From VRUE01 sp963707965 (GTDB lineage Bacteria; Actinomycetota; Thermoleophilia; Solirubrobacterales; 70-9): 64,000 nucleotides of DNA. The notes beneath the pieces were generated by a model, which saw nothing but the letters and a program-made list of their open reading frames with translations, was not told the DNA's origin and did no database searches. The translations under genes and the position numbers were made by a program. Location of the stretch: contig CAVPRR010000006.1 of assembly GCA_963707965.1 (NCBI GenBank), forward strand, positions 480,806-544,805, in the 5' to 3' direction. Shown one piece after another: positions 46,219 to 54,491 of the stretch; the stretch's first letter is position 1; every line of letters begins with the position of its first letter.

Positions 46219-46447
46219 TTAGCCGACAATCGCCTCGACCCGGCTCGGATCGCAGAGGGGTTCGAGCGGGTCGGGCCAACGTGGTTGCCCGAGGAGCCAG
46301 CGGCTCGGCCTCATGCCGAACCCGCTGGCCCGGCCGGCCGAGGCTGCAAGCCAGGTTGGCGATCCTCCAGCCTGCGTCGCCGAACGCCATCAGGGTTGTC
46401 GGTGCCCCGATCAGCTCGTCGTCGGGGTGAGGCGCGAGGTGGAGCAC
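46219..46447 (-). pseudogene. Truncated PIG-L/LmbE-type deacetylase remnant
   Basis: The minus strand opens at 46447 with MLHLAPHPDDELIGAPTTLM (the zinc-binding PHPDDE motif of the PIG-L deacetylases), followed by GDAGWRIANLACSLGRPGQR. Homology stops after about 48 residues. A second short piece in another frame (PRWPDPLEPLCDPSRVEAIV) ends at TAA 46219-46221. Normal family members have 220-280 residues, so most of the gene has been deleted. It lies between a secreted-protein gene and a metallopeptidase gene. Confidence 0.6.
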
Positions 46448-46455
46448 AACGCCCC

Positions 46456-46785
46456 TCAGAGTCCCAGGCCCCCCACCCCCCGCTCGTTCCAGCCCAGATG
46501 GTGCGCGAGCTCGTGCCGGAGGGTCCGTGAGACCTGCTTGGCGAGGAGGTCGCGGTCGTGGCCGAAGTCCTTCTCCAGCGTGTCGCGGTAGATCACGATC
46601 CGGTCCTCGTAGCGCTCTCGCGCCACCCCATCGCCGAAGTAGTGGCCGTACGCACGGGCTTCGAAGCCCCGATCCGAGACGACAACCGCAACCTTCTCCA
46701 GCAACTTCTGGAATTCGTCCGGCAGCGCGTCGATCGCGTCCGCGACTAGCGATTCGAACTCATCCAGCTCCTGGTTCTCCACCAT
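46456..46785 (-). CDS. Small zincin-like metallopeptidase family protein
   Basis: A 109-residue member of the minimal metallopeptidase family often annotated as DUF1025 or possible zinc metallopeptidase. The HExxH motif is RTLRHELAHHLGWNERGVGG near residues 87-106, where the usual next residue pair is RD; here GG. The N-terminal half has FESLVADAIDALPDEFQKLL and IVIYRDTLEKDF, typical of the family. Substrate is unknown. Confidence 0.85.
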   Translation of the reverse strand: MVENQELDEFESLVADAIDALPDEFQKLLEKVAVVVSDRGFEARAYGHYFGDGVARERYEDRIVIYRDTLEKDFGHDRDLLAKQVSRTLRHELAHHLGWNERGVGGLGL

Positions 46786-46850
46786 CCAAAGGGTAGGTTC
46801 TCACCGACGCAGGGCCCGTGACGCCATGGCGTGCGAATCTCGAGCAGCGA

Positions 46851-48200
46851 CTATCGCCCGGGGCCTTTCACGACGCCGCCCGGGCGGCCCCGCGCGACCC
46901 AGGCCCGCCAGAGGTAGAGAGCCACCGCCAGCGAGACGAGCAGGGAGATGGTCGAGTCGAGGCGGGTCAGGTTGAGGACAAGCACAAGTGCGACCAGCGC
47001 GGCGCCCGCCAGATTCCCCACCGCTGCCCAGCGCCGGCCGTCGCGACGGGAGAGCCACGCACAGCCAAGGGTCGCCGCAAGGAAGCTGGCGAAGACCGAG
47101 ACGGCGTAGAACTGCACCAGCTGCTGCACGTGCCCGCGCGCCGCGAGGATCATCGCGCTGGCGACTCCGAGCACCAGGAAGACACCCCAGTGGGACACGA
47201 GAAAGCGGTTCTCGCGATGGAAGGGCTCCGGCAGCAGCCCTGCACCGCCGTCAAGACCGAGCCCGGAGAGCGCCTTGAGGACACCCGACCCAGCCAGGAA
47301 GGAGGAGGCCGCGGCCGCCAGCAGAAGCAGCGCGCTCAAGGCCTGGAAGCAGGCCAGCGCCGCACCGCCACCCACCGACTTTCGTGCGATCTCGGCAAGC
47401 AGCGTCGAATTGGTGTCCTTGAAGTCGACCCCCAGCCGAACGGCAAGCACGGCGAAGCTGAGGGTCAGAGCGCCGACAATCCCAACCATCAGCCAGAGGG
47501 TCGTGCGGCCGAAAAGCCGCCGGCCCCGATCGCCCAACTGGGGAAGCTGGGCGATCGCATTCGACGGAGCCTCGACGCCGGTCGCAAGAGCCATGCCGAG
47601 CGGGAGCGCCATCAGCACCGCGGCAAGCGAGGCGTTGGCGAACAGCGGCTGGCCGGGAGCCCCGCCGGCGCCCAGCCCGCCCGGAACGGGCTCGGTCAGC
47701 GCCCCCGCGACGATCACCACGACCGCCATGAGCAGGAACGCCTGCGTCGCGATTGCAAACGCGATCCTGCCTCTGTGGCCGACCAGCACGCCCGCGGCGA
47801 CCGCGATCGCCAATCCGAGAGCCAGCGGCAGACGGGCGGCGGCGAGGCCCGGCGCGTAGGCGATCAGTGCTGCCGCTCCGGCTGCGCAGCTGACCGCCAC
47901 CGTCAGCGTGAAATCGACCAGCAGCGCGCCCAGCGGTAAAAAGGCCCAGCCCTCGCCGAATGCCTCGGCGATCCCCTCCGGCCCCCCTCCCCCGGAAGGG
48001 AAGCGCCCGATCAGCTGGTGGTAGGTGGCCGAGACGACCACGATGATCCCGATCACCAGGCCCATCGTCGCCACCAGGCTGGCGGGGTTCCCGTCGAGCG
48101 CTCTCAGGGCCGCCTCTATTGCATAGGCGACCGAGGAGACGGGGTCGGCCATCACGGTGAAGGCGAACGCCACGAGGAGGTGGATCCGTCCAAGTCTCAC
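46851..48200 (-). CDS. APC-superfamily permease
   Basis: A 449-residue transporter with about 12 transmembrane helices. The first helix has the APC-type break (VMADPVSSVAYAIEAALRAL), followed by YHQLIGRFPSGGGGPEGIAE and a substrate-region stretch ALATGVEAPSNAIAQLP. An amino acid or related solute is likely but cannot be specified. GTG 48200 is the start. It is divergent from the GGDEF/HD-GYP gene, with a 56-bp shared region. Confidence 0.85.
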   Translation of the reverse strand: MRLGRIHLLVAFAFTVMADPVSSVAYAIEAALRALDGNPASLVATMGLVIGIIVVVSATYHQLIGRFPSGGGGPEGIAEAFGEGWAFLPLGALLVDFTLTVAVSCAAGAAALIAYAPGLAAARLPLALGLAIAVAAGVLVGHRGRIAFAIATQAFLLMAVVVIVAGALTEPVPGGLGAGGAPGQPLFANASLAAVLMALPLGMALATGVEAPSNAIAQLPQLGDRGRRLFGRTTLWLMVGIVGALTLSFAVLAVRLGVDFKDTNSTLLAEIARKSVGGGAALACFQALSALLLLAAAASSFLAGSGVLKALSGLGLDGGAGLLPEPFHRENRFLVSHWGVFLVLGVASAMILAARGHVQQLVQFYAVSVFASFLAATLGCAWLSRRDGRRWAAVGNLAGAALVALVLVLNLTRLDSTISLLVSLAVALYLWRAWVARGRPGGVVKGPGR

Positions 48201-48256
48201 TGGGTGTTCTTTCGATCAAACGTCCGCGGATCTTGCCCTGTGTGCTTGTGCAGCCG

Positions 48257-49507
48257 ATGAGAGGTCTCGTGCAAGGCCTTCGCTGGAGATCCGCTGTGGG
48301 TCCAACCGTCTTCGCCCTGATGGCGATCGCGCTGCTGATCTATGACCATCTGAACCGCCGGGTCACCGAACTGGTCTTCTGGCTGACGCTGGTCCTGATC
48401 GTCGCCATCTTCGCGCGGATGATCGAAACCGTCCGCAGGCAGTCGAGCGTGCTCCGGCAGCACGAACGGAGCGCGTTCAGCGATCCGGCCACCGGCCTCG
48501 AGAACCGGCACAGGCTCGAGGCCGACATGGGAGCGGTGCTGGCGACACCCGGCGACCGCAGGGTTCTTGTGATGCTCGAGCTGGGCGGGCTTCAGTCCTA
48601 CAGCGATCGGCTCGGCTACGCGGCGGGCGACGATCTGGTGCGCCGATCTGCGCAGAGCCTCGTCGAGGCGGTCGTCCCACTGGGCGGGATCCCCTACCGG
48701 GTCGACACCGACCGTCTCGCCGCACTCGTACCGCTCGCCGGGCAGCAGCTGGGGGAGGTCGTCCTGGCCGTCACAACCTCGCAGCGCGATGACGCGACCG
48801 ATCCGCTGATCAGCCGCAACTACGGCGAGGTTGCGATTCCCGACGAGGCAACGGAACCGAATCTCGCCTTCCAGATCGCCGGGCAGCGACTGGCGGCCCA
48901 CAAGCAGCGACAGCACCGCTCCGCGCGGCGTCAGGCGCACGCTGTGCTGATAGCGGCTCTAAGCGCCCGCCGCCCGGACCTGCGCGACCATCTGCGCGTC
49001 GTCACCTATAGGGCGATCTCCCTCGCGCGACGCCTCGGGCTCGGGGTCGCGGAGATAGATGACATCGCCCTCGCCGCCGAGTTGCAGGACGTTGGCCTGC
49101 TCGCCGTGCCGGAGTCGGTTCTGGAGAAGGAGCTCCCGCTCGACGAGGTCGAGGCGGCGATGGTTCGCAGCCACACGGTCGAGGGGGAGCGGATCATCGC
49201 TGCCGCGCCCGGCCTTGCAGCGGTCGCCACCCTCGTTCGAGCAAGCTCAGAGCACTTCGATGGAAGCGGCTATCCGGACGGACTCGCGGGAGACGCGATT
49301 CCACTGGGAGCGCGCATCATCGCCGTCTCGGTCGCCTACGCCGCGATGACCTCGCAGCGGCCCTATCGAGCCGCCAGAAGCCCGGAGGAGGCACTCGCCG
49401 AGCTGCGCCGCTGCGCACCGCGCCAGTTCGACCTCCACGTGGTGGAAGCCCTCGCCCAGGACCTCGCCGAAGAGGCGGTCCCCGTAGCGGCCCAAGCCCA
49501 GGCCTAG
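48257..49507 (+). CDS. Membrane protein with degenerate GGDEF and degenerate HD-GYP domains
   Basis: A 416-residue protein: two N-terminal transmembrane helices (VGPTVFALMAIALLIYDHL; LVFWLTLVLIVAIFARMIE), a GGDEF-fold domain (DPATGLENRHRLEADMGAVL) and an HD-GYP-fold domain. The GGDEF signature is replaced by RVDTDRLAALV. In the HD-GYP domain the HD pair is QD (AAELQDVGLLAVP), the HH pair is SE (RASSEHFDGSGYPDGLAGDA) and the later metal Asp is lost (IAVSVAYAAMTSQRPYR). The GYP loop and the SHTVEGERI histidine remain. Both domains look catalytically dead, suggesting a c-di-GMP-binding or scaffolding receptor. ATG 48257 is preferred to the upstream TTG. Confidence 0.85.
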   Translation: MRGLVQGLRWRSAVGPTVFALMAIALLIYDHLNRRVTELVFWLTLVLIVAIFARMIETVRRQSSVLRQHERSAFSDPATGLENRHRLEADMGAVLATPGDRRVLVMLELGGLQSYSDRLGYAAGDDLVRRSAQSLVEAVVPLGGIPYRVDTDRLAALVPLAGQQLGEVVLAVTTSQRDDATDPLISRNYGEVAIPDEATEPNLAFQIAGQRLAAHKQRQHRSARRQAHAVLIAALSARRPDLRDHLRVVTYRAISLARRLGLGVAEIDDIALAAELQDVGLLAVPESVLEKELPLDEVEAAMVRSHTVEGERIIAAAPGLAAVATLVRASSEHFDGSGYPDGLAGDAIPLGARIIAVSVAYAAMTSQRPYRAARSPEEALAELRRCAPRQFDLHVVEALAQDLAEEAVPVAAQAQA

Positions 49508-49881
49508 GGCGAGTACCCTTCCGCTTCTTCGACGCCCTTTTCGATTCCCTTTTCGGCTTCCTCGACTCCCTTTTCGATTCCCTTCTGGGCTTGCTTGCCG
49601 CCCTTTTCGATTCCGGTCTGGGCTTGCTCGCCGCCCCTTTCGACTCCCTCCCGGGCTTCCTTCCTCGCCTTGCGCAAAGCCTCTTCGGCTTCCCCCTTGC
49701 CCTTTTCTATCCCCTGCTTGGCTTCTTCGACGCCCTTTTCGATGCTTTCCTGCGCCTCGCTGGTTTCGCTGTTGTCGCTGCCGCAACCCGACCACACGGC
49801 GCCCCCAACCCCGATCGCCAGCGCTGCCGCCAATGCCGCCGCCCGCCGGTACCGCTTTACGTTCAAACTCTCCTGAGACAC
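49504..49881 (-). CDS. Lipoprotein with seven 11-residue amphipathic repeats
   Basis: A 125-residue product from GTG 49881 (AGGAG, 5-nt spacing). A signal peptide with lipobox VWSGC (Cys 33) and a short linker are followed by seven exact-length 11-residue repeats (residues 46-122), consensus GIEKGVEEAEK. The 11-residue period is that of group 3 LEA proteins and some membrane-surface amphipathic helices. It is predicted to be anchored on the outer face and to form a long charged helix. It converges with the HD-GYP gene with a 4-bp overlap and is divergent from the PhzF-like gene. Confidence 0.8.
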   Translation of the reverse strand: MSQESLNVKRYRRAAALAAALAIGVGGAVWSGCGSDNSETSEAQESIEKGVEEAKQGIEKGKGEAEEALRKARKEAREGVERGGEQAQTGIEKGGKQAQKGIEKGVEEAEKGIEKGVEEAEGYSP

Positions 49882-49916
49882 GTCGACTCCTCTCATGGTG
49901 TGCCTAGGATCGTTTC

Positions 49917-50591
49917 ATGTCAGAGCTACACGTTCTGCGCGCCTTCACCAATGAGGACGGCGAGTGGGGCAACCCGCTCGCCGTCTTCCTCGGGGGTGCG
50001 GGGGTGCCGGCGAGGGTCCGGCAGCGGGTCGCAGCCGAGCTCGGGTTCAGCGAGACCGTGTTCGTCGAGGATCGCATCGCAGGGCGGATGCGCATCCACA
50101 CCCCCAGCGTTGAGCTGCCGTTCGCGGGCCACCCATCGGTTGGGACCGCGTGGCTGCTGGCGCAGACCGGAGCACCGGTCGGGTCCCTGCATCTCCCGGC
50201 CGGAGAGGTGGGGGTGCGGGTGGAGGATGGCGTGACCCACATCGCGGCACGGCCCGAGTGGGCACCGAAGTTCGAGTACCGCCGGCTCGGCTCCCCCGCC
50301 GAGGTGAGAGACCTCGACCCGCCGTCGAGCGCCTCTGGCAACGTGTACGCATGGGCCTGGATCGACGAGGCCGCCGGCACGATCCGCGCCCGCTCCTTCG
50401 TTCCCGCGGCCGGCATTCCAGAGGATGAGGCAACGGGCTCGGCCGCGCTCGCGCTGTGCGCCCAGCTCGGCAGGCAGATCACCATCCATCAGGGCCATGG
50501 CTCCGTCCTCCTCGCCCGCCCGGCCTCCGGCGGCCAGATCGAGGTCGGTGGCACCGTGAAGCTCGATGAGGTGCGCGACCATCCCGTGTGA
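49917..50591 (+). CDS. PhzF-family isomerase-like protein
   Basis: A 224-residue PhzF/diaminopimelate-epimerase-fold protein. Recognisable blocks are FTNEDGEWGNPLAVFLGG, FSETVFVEDRIAGRMRIHTP, ELPFAGHPSVGTAWLL and FVPAAGIPEDEATGSAALAL. The catalytic Glu of PhzF lies in the GFSETVF segment, which is conserved. It is shorter than typical PhzF proteins (260-300 residues), mostly by a trimmed middle. Substrate unknown. Confidence 0.88.
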   Translation: MSELHVLRAFTNEDGEWGNPLAVFLGGAGVPARVRQRVAAELGFSETVFVEDRIAGRMRIHTPSVELPFAGHPSVGTAWLLAQTGAPVGSLHLPAGEVGVRVEDGVTHIAARPEWAPKFEYRRLGSPAEVRDLDPPSSASGNVYAWAWIDEAAGTIRARSFVPAAGIPEDEATGSAALALCAQLGRQITIHQGHGSVLLARPASGGQIEVGGTVKLDEVRDHPV

Positions 50592-50693
50592 GCCTCTGCT
50601 CTCCGCTCGCCGGGACCGCTGCGGCCCGTCAGTAGGATCTGCCCCCGCAGCGCCCTGGGCGCTGCGGGGAACCAGCTCGGAGAGGAGTCGTAG

Positions 50694-51668
50694 ATGGCCA
50701 CGGTTGAGGGCGTAGAGGGACCGATCGATGCCGGCGGGCTTGGACTCACGCTGATTCATGAGCACTTCTTCTCCTCCGATGAGGCGGTGACCGCGCAGTG
50801 GCCGCACCTGCGCGAGCGGGAGACCGAGCACCGGCTCGCGATCGAGTCCGCGGAGGCGGTCATGGGTCAGGGGGTGAAGACCGTGGTCGATCCCACCGCC
50901 ATGATGCTGGGACGTGACGTCCAAGCCCTTCAGGAGGTCGCCGCGGAGACAGGGCTCCAGATCGTCGCCTGCACCGGCATCTACACCTACGACCACCTGC
51001 CCAACTTCCTGCTCTTTCGCAGCGAGGACTTCATCGCCGAGCTCTTCGCACACGACATCGAACGGGGGATTCAGGGGACCGAGGTCAAGGCGGCCTTCAT
51101 CAAGTGCGCCGCCGACGAGCCGGGCGTCAACGAGAAGATCGAGAAGGTCCACCGCGCCGCAGCCCGGGCCAGCGTCAAGACCGGGGTGCCCGTGATGGCG
51201 CACTCGCGCCCCGCTTCCAACACCGGCCCGCGCCAGGTGGAGATCCTGCTCGAGGAGGGCGTCCCGCCCGAGAAGATCCAGATCGCCCACACGGGCGACA
51301 CGGACGACCTCGACTACATCGAGCGCCTGCTGGGGCAGGGCGTCTACATCGGGATGGACCGCTTCGGGTTGGACATATTCCTGCCGACCGAGCGGCGCAA
51401 CGCCACCGTCATCGAGTTGCTGAACCGTGGCTATGCGGAGCGGATGTTCCTCTCCCAGGACTTCGACATCCCGATCGCCGCCGGGCTCGATTGGTACCCC
51501 CCCGAGGTGATCGAGCAGCTCGAGGCCTCCGGCGCCTCCAGCGGGTGGAGCATGACCCTCCTCTTCGAGGAGATCCTCCCGGCGCTGAAGCAGGCGGGCG
51601 CAACCGAGGGGCAGATCGAGACGATGATGGTCGAGAACCCCAAGCGCTGGCTCGGGATCAACCCCTGA
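50694..51668 (+). CDS. Phosphotriesterase-family amidohydrolase
   Basis: A 324-residue TIM-barrel metal hydrolase. Metal ligands are visible: HEHFF near the N-terminus, the bridging Lys in AAFIKCAADEPGV, His in VPVMAHSRP, His in IQIAHTGDTDD and Asp in MFLSQDFDIP. The family name comes from phosphotriesterases, but most members hydrolyse lactones or are unassigned. A strong ribosome site (GGAGAGGAG, 7-nt spacing) sets the start. It stands as a single gene. Confidence 0.9.
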   Translation: MATVEGVEGPIDAGGLGLTLIHEHFFSSDEAVTAQWPHLRERETEHRLAIESAEAVMGQGVKTVVDPTAMMLGRDVQALQEVAAETGLQIVACTGIYTYDHLPNFLLFRSEDFIAELFAHDIERGIQGTEVKAAFIKCAADEPGVNEKIEKVHRAAARASVKTGVPVMAHSRPASNTGPRQVEILLEEGVPPEKIQIAHTGDTDDLDYIERLLGQGVYIGMDRFGLDIFLPTERRNATVIELLNRGYAERMFLSQDFDIPIAAGLDWYPPEVIEQLEASGASSGWSMTLLFEEILPALKQAGATEGQIETMMVENPKRWLGINP

Positions 51669-51698
51669 GCTGAGCTGCGGCCCTCACGCAGGCGGCCC

Positions 51699-53330
51699 TC
51701 AGGCAGGAACTGTGTCGTCGATCCGCACCCCCGGCGGGCCGGTGCCGGCCTGCAGTTCATCGAAGCGCCGCGTCGGCAGCCGTCGCGTCGTCCAGAAGGA
51801 AGCGACGACGAGGAACCCGGCGAAGAGAAAGGCGATCTTCAGCGCGTTCAGCTGCGCATCTTCGTAGTGCGCCACCAGGGCATCGACGGTGCCGGGCTCG
51901 AGCCCGGCCGCTTCCGCGCCGGCTCTCACCTCCGAGGAGGAGACGAAGCTGCCCCCGGCGCTGAGCTGAACTTCGAGCTGCGTGGAGACGTTCTTTGAGA
52001 TGTTCGGGTCCTCGGCGACGTTCGCGGTGAAGGCGGCGATCAGGCCGGTGATCACGATCGCGCCGAGCAGCGCCGTCCCCAGCGAGGAGCCGAGCTGCTG
52101 CGCGGTGTTCTGCAGGCCACCCGCCTCGCTGCGGTCGGCGTCGCCGACCGCCGACTGGACCACGTTGCCGAGCTGGGAGACGATCAGGCCCATGCCGATC
52201 CCGAGCACGCCCATCGCGGCGAGGAAGGCACCGTTGTCCAGCTCGGGGTCGATCGTCCCCAGCAGCATCGCGATCGCGACCAGCACGACCAGTAACCCGA
52301 CCCGCACCAGCGCCCGCGCGGCGAAGCGCTTGGCCAGGGCCGAGCCGGCGATCGCGGCGAGGAAGAGCCCGACCGAGGCGGGGAGCATGCGCACGCCGGT
52401 TTCCAGCGCGTCGAGGCCCTGGACGACCTGCAGGAAGAGCGGGATGGTGAAGAAGATCCCCATCAGGACCAGGTTCTGGGCAAGCAGCATCGAGACGCCG
52501 CCGCGAAGGCTCGTGATCCGCAGCAGCTTGAGGTGGACCAGCGGGTCGAGGCCGCGTTCCTCGCGCCGCCGCTCCCAGGCGACGAAGCCGGCGAGGACCA
52601 GCGCCCCGGCGCCGATCACGAACGGCGTCAGCGAGAAGCCGAAGGGCTCGAGCGGCGAGGCCCGCGGCGCCAGCCAGCCCCAGTTGCTCGCCTGCAGCAC
52701 GCCGAAGATGATGAGGGCCAGGCCGGAGGCGGAGAGGACGCTGCCGACCCAGTCGAGCCCCGGCGCCCCCTGCTCACGCTGCGGCTCGCGGATCAACCGC
52801 GTGCCGAGCAGGATGCCGAGCGCGACGACGACCTCGCCGACGAAGACGACCCGCCAGCTGAAGTCGGTGGTCATCCAGCCGCCGAGGATCGGGCCGACTG
52901 CGATGCCGGCGCCGGCGACGCCGCCGAGCACGCCATAGGCAATTGCCCGGTCGCCGCCCTTGTAGGAGCCGGCGACGAGGGCGACCAGCGCCGGCAGCAC
53001 GAGGGCAGCGCCGATCCCCTCGAGGATCGACCAGCCGAACATCAGGCTGGGCACGCTCCAGGAGGCCGCCGTCAACCCCGAGCCGACGCCGTAGATGCAG
53101 AGCCCGATCGCAAAGGCGCGCCGCCGCCCCCAGAGGTCGCCGAGCTTGCCGCCGGTCAGCATCAGACCAGCCATCACCAGCGCGTAGAGGGCGATCACCA
53201 CCTGGATCGTGGTCACCGTGGTGTCGAAGTCCTCGACGAGCTGGGAGATCGCGACGTTCATCACCGCCTGATCAAGGACCATCAGGAACTGGGCGGCCGC
53301 TAAGACCCCGAGCACTCCCCACTTCGCCAC
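51699..53330 (-). CDS. MFS multidrug exporter, DHA2 (EmrB/QacA) family
   Basis: A 543-residue transporter with 14 transmembrane helices. DHA2 hallmarks are present: the first helix LDQAVMNVAISQLVEDF, motif A GGKLGDLWGRRRAFAIG, motif C GGVAGAGIAVGPILGGWMT and the TM12 region LGSSLGTALLGAIVITG. It would export drugs or metabolites by proton antiport. A large external loop before the last helix is rich in charged residues. GTG 53330 is chosen since the first helix follows; a TTG at 53390 is the alternative. Confidence 0.9.
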   Translation of the reverse strand: MAKWGVLGVLAAAQFLMVLDQAVMNVAISQLVEDFDTTVTTIQVVIALYALVMAGLMLTGGKLGDLWGRRRAFAIGLCIYGVGSGLTAASWSVPSLMFGWSILEGIGAALVLPALVALVAGSYKGGDRAIAYGVLGGVAGAGIAVGPILGGWMTTDFSWRVVFVGEVVVALGILLGTRLIREPQREQGAPGLDWVGSVLSASGLALIIFGVLQASNWGWLAPRASPLEPFGFSLTPFVIGAGALVLAGFVAWERRREERGLDPLVHLKLLRITSLRGGVSMLLAQNLVLMGIFFTIPLFLQVVQGLDALETGVRMLPASVGLFLAAIAGSALAKRFAARALVRVGLLVVLVAIAMLLGTIDPELDNGAFLAAMGVLGIGMGLIVSQLGNVVQSAVGDADRSEAGGLQNTAQQLGSSLGTALLGAIVITGLIAAFTANVAEDPNISKNVSTQLEVQLSAGGSFVSSSEVRAGAEAAGLEPGTVDALVAHYEDAQLNALKIAFLFAGFLVVASFWTTRRLPTRRFDELQAGTGPPGVRIDDTVPA

Positions 53331-53466
53331 CCGCGGAGCGTATCGGCCCCCAAGCCAGACATGTCGATGAGAAGGGTCACCCGGGACCAACGAGCGACCG
53401 CAAACCGGGCTGCAGCCCGCTGACCGGCTGGTTCAGACGTGGCGAGTGGGAACGCTTCCAGAATCG

Positions 53467-53661
53467 TCAGCGAACGGACGATCCCGAGCCCAGAATTTCG
53501 GTGATGCGCCTGGCGTCGGGGTCAACGTCATCGAGAGCGGTCGCAAGGAGGGAGCGGGCAAGCGTCCCCTCCTGCATGTGGGTACGCGCGGCAAGCCGCG
53601 CAAGCTTGTCCGCATGCTCATCGTCCAGCGTGACGTTGATCCGCTTGGCAGCAGCCACCAT
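53467..53661 (-). CDS. Ribbon-helix-helix DNA-binding protein (antitoxin-like)
   Basis: A 64-residue protein with the CopG/MetJ-type fold: strand AKRINVTLDDEHADKLARLA then two helices (RTHMQEGTLARSLLATALDD). Such proteins usually repress their own promoter and neutralise a linked toxin. No toxin gene is evident on either side, so it may be an orphan antitoxin or a small regulator. Confidence 0.65.
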   Translation of the reverse strand: MVAAAKRINVTLDDEHADKLARLAARTHMQEGTLARSLLATALDDVDPDARRITEILGSGSSVR

Positions 53662-53789
53662 CTCAGCAACGCTAGCCGATTCGTCACGATGCGTTCGCTG
53701 CCGAGAATCCCCAGCGAGACGAGCGATCGAATGTTCGCGGAGGTCGCCCTGCGGTTCAGAGGTTTACGCCATCTGCCGATACGCGATGC

Positions 53790-53837
53790 GTGGCGGAGCA
53801 GCAGAACCTTGACGTGGCGGAGCAGCAGAACCTTGAT
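53790..53837 (+). repeat. 24-bp tandem repeat at the NERD gene start
   Basis: Two consecutive 24-bp units (53790-53813 and 53814-53837) starting GTGGCGGAGCAGCAGAAC differ only in the last base. Each begins with a GTG that could serve as start codon, so copy number could change the choice of start without changing the frame. Confidence 0.8.
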
Positions 53838-54491
53838 GTAGGGACGGCAGGTGCCAGTGGGCGTCGCGAGTATGAACGTCGGCGTGAAAAGCGTGAAAAG
53901 CAGATGCGGGAACGCCATCCCCATATCGGCAATCTGCTCTTGAGGTTCCAGGAGGCACCCGAGCACGAGAAGGCTTGGGTGACGGGTGCCGCAGGCGAGG
54001 AAGCCCTTGCGGCTGCCATGGCGCGCCGTTGTCCTGACGTGATCGTCTTGCAGGATCGAAGAATGCCCGGCTCCCGCGCCAACATCGATCACCTGGCAAT
54101 CGCACCCTCAGGCGTCCACGTAATAGATGCGAAGCGCTACAAGGGCAGGATCGAAGTCCGCAAGCCGTTTTTCGGCGAACCGAAGTTATTCATCCGCGGG
54201 CGCGACAAAACCAAGCTGGTCGAAGGGCTGGAACGACAAGTTGAGGCCGTGCAGCTGGCTCTCATCTCGGTGGCACCCCAGGTGCCGGTTCAGGCCTGTT
54301 TTTGCTTCATCAATCCAGACGGCCAGTCCGGTGGCACCAAGCTCCCGCTTCTCCGGACTCTCAGCATCAACGGATATCCGCTGCTCTTTCCACGAAGGCT
54401 CGCCAGGCGATTGAACCAACGTGGCGAATTGGAGTTCGAGCAGATGTGCCGAATCGCAGAAGTGCTCGCCCAGCGGTTCCCTGCGGCCTAG
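53790..54491 (+). CDS. NERD-domain (nuclease-related) protein
   Basis: A 233-residue protein. The NERD domain (about residues 60-190) shows the restriction-endonuclease-like core: GAAGEEALAAAMARRCPDVI, SRANIDHLAIAPSGVHVIDA and KRYKGRIEVRKPFFGEPKLF, which supply the E...D...D-x-K residues. A lysine/arginine-rich coiled segment precedes it. The N-terminus has two copies of VAEQQNLD from a 24-bp DNA tandem repeat. NERD proteins are associated with DNA processing, but this subgroup has no defined role. It is the last gene before the tRNA-like segment. Confidence 0.75.
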   Translation: MAEQQNLDVAEQQNLDVGTAGASGRREYERRREKREKQMRERHPHIGNLLLRFQEAPEHEKAWVTGAAGEEALAAAMARRCPDVIVLQDRRMPGSRANIDHLAIAPSGVHVIDAKRYKGRIEVRKPFFGEPKLFIRGRDKTKLVEGLERQVEAVQLALISVAPQVPVQACFCFINPDGQSGGTKLPLLRTLSINGYPLLFPRRLARRLNQRGELEFEQMCRIAEVLAQRFPAA

